Origin: CAZIRO01 sp964541595
GTDB taxonomy: Bacteria; Acidobacteriota; HRBIN11
Reading direction: 5' to 3'
NCBI GenBank assembly: GCA_964541595.1
Contig: CAZIRO010000160.1
Coordinates: forward strand, 1-6,251
Length of the DNA stretch: 6,251 bases
Shown here: positions 6,020-6,251 of the stretch, in pieces
Position numbering within the stretch: the first letter of the stretch is position 1
How the letters are laid out: each line of letters opens with the position of its first letter
Notes under the pieces: generated by a model
Told to the model about the DNA's origin: nothing
Seen by the model: only the letters and a program-made list of their open reading frames with translations
Database searches by the model: none
Position numbers and translations under genes: made by a program

Positions 6020-6251
6020 TGGACGACGATCACCGGGTAGTTCCCGCGTTCCACGCCCGTGCGCATCTCCAAACGACCGGTGATCTGAACCCTCCGTCCG
6101 ACATAGGGTGCCAGATCCCGACCCGCCGGATCGATGTCCACGGTTCGATACGTCCGTGCTCCGATCCGCACCGCGCGGTCCAATCGCAGGGTCCACCCCG
6201 GTGTTTCCCCGCCGATCGCCACCACGCGCTGCAGGACACCCGTCACGGTTA
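6007..6251 (-). CDS. Unrecognised protein, C-terminal part only (5' end outside window)
   Basis: The minus-strand frame is open from the right edge to a TGA at 6007-6009, covering about 81 residues. A GTG at 6244-6246 could be a start, but the frame stays open to the edge, so a longer protein is likely. I do not recognise the family. Codons have mostly G or C in third position and the frame ends just past the accA stop, both signs of a real gene. The sequence reads as alternating beta-type segments: VTGVLQRVVAIGG, WTLRLDRAVRIG, TYRTVDIDP, RRVQITGRLEMRTGV and YPVIVVHQVQ. The V-x-I-T-G-R-L-E pattern resembles OB-fold or similar small beta-barrel domains found at the ends of secreted or envelope proteins, but this is inference from pattern only. 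It is convergent with accA and shares 13 nt with it. Confidence 0.6.
   Translation of the reverse strand, partial: TVTGVLQRVVAIGGETPGWTLRLDRAVRIGARTYRTVDIDPAGRDLAPYVGRRVQITGRLEMRTGVERGNYPVIVVHQVQ

Overview
The window is a bacterial chromosomal segment, moderately GC-rich by eye. It carries a tightly packed plus-strand gene cluster for a branched-chain-type 2-oxoacid dehydrogenase complex, followed by the carboxyltransferase alpha subunit of acetyl-CoA carboxylase. The host cannot be named from sequence alone. The dehydrogenase proteins resemble the Thermus/Bacillus/mitochondrial branched-chain family, and the proteins are rich in Glu and Arg. That would suit a thermophilic or poorly sampled Gram-negative-type lineage, but this is a weak inference.

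Layout: positions 1-357 are a non-coding leader with a heptanucleotide tandem repeat, a small hairpin, a possible promoter and two overlapping palindromes. Next come E1 alpha (358-1488), E1 beta (1476-2453, overlapping E1 alpha by 13 nt) and E2 (best start 2507, to 3778). A 166-nt gap holds a strong 19-bp hairpin. After it come a second, diverged E1 alpha (3945-5066) and accA (5063-6019, ATGA overlap with the second E1 alpha). The C-terminal part of an unrecognised minus-strand gene runs in from the right edge (6007-6251) and converges on accA with a 13-nt overlap.

How the genes fit together: E1 alpha and E1 beta form the ThDP-dependent decarboxylase, and E2 carries the acyl group on its lipoyl arm to CoA. 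The E3 (lipoamide dehydrogenase) gene is not in the window. The products would be isobutyryl-, isovaleryl- and 2-methylbutyryl-CoA (or acetyl-CoA if the enzyme is broad). AccA, with AccD, AccB and AccC encoded elsewhere, would help make malonyl-CoA. Physical coupling of the two activities suggests supply of both primer and extender for branched fatty acid synthesis; this is inference.

The most unusual points are the second E1 alpha with no E1 beta of its own, which differs from the first at several positions around the cofactor site and is translationally coupled to accA, and the palindromic element separating it from E2. I found no mobile-element genes, CRISPR array, RNA gene or obviously new defence-like system. 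The genes themselves belong to well-known families.
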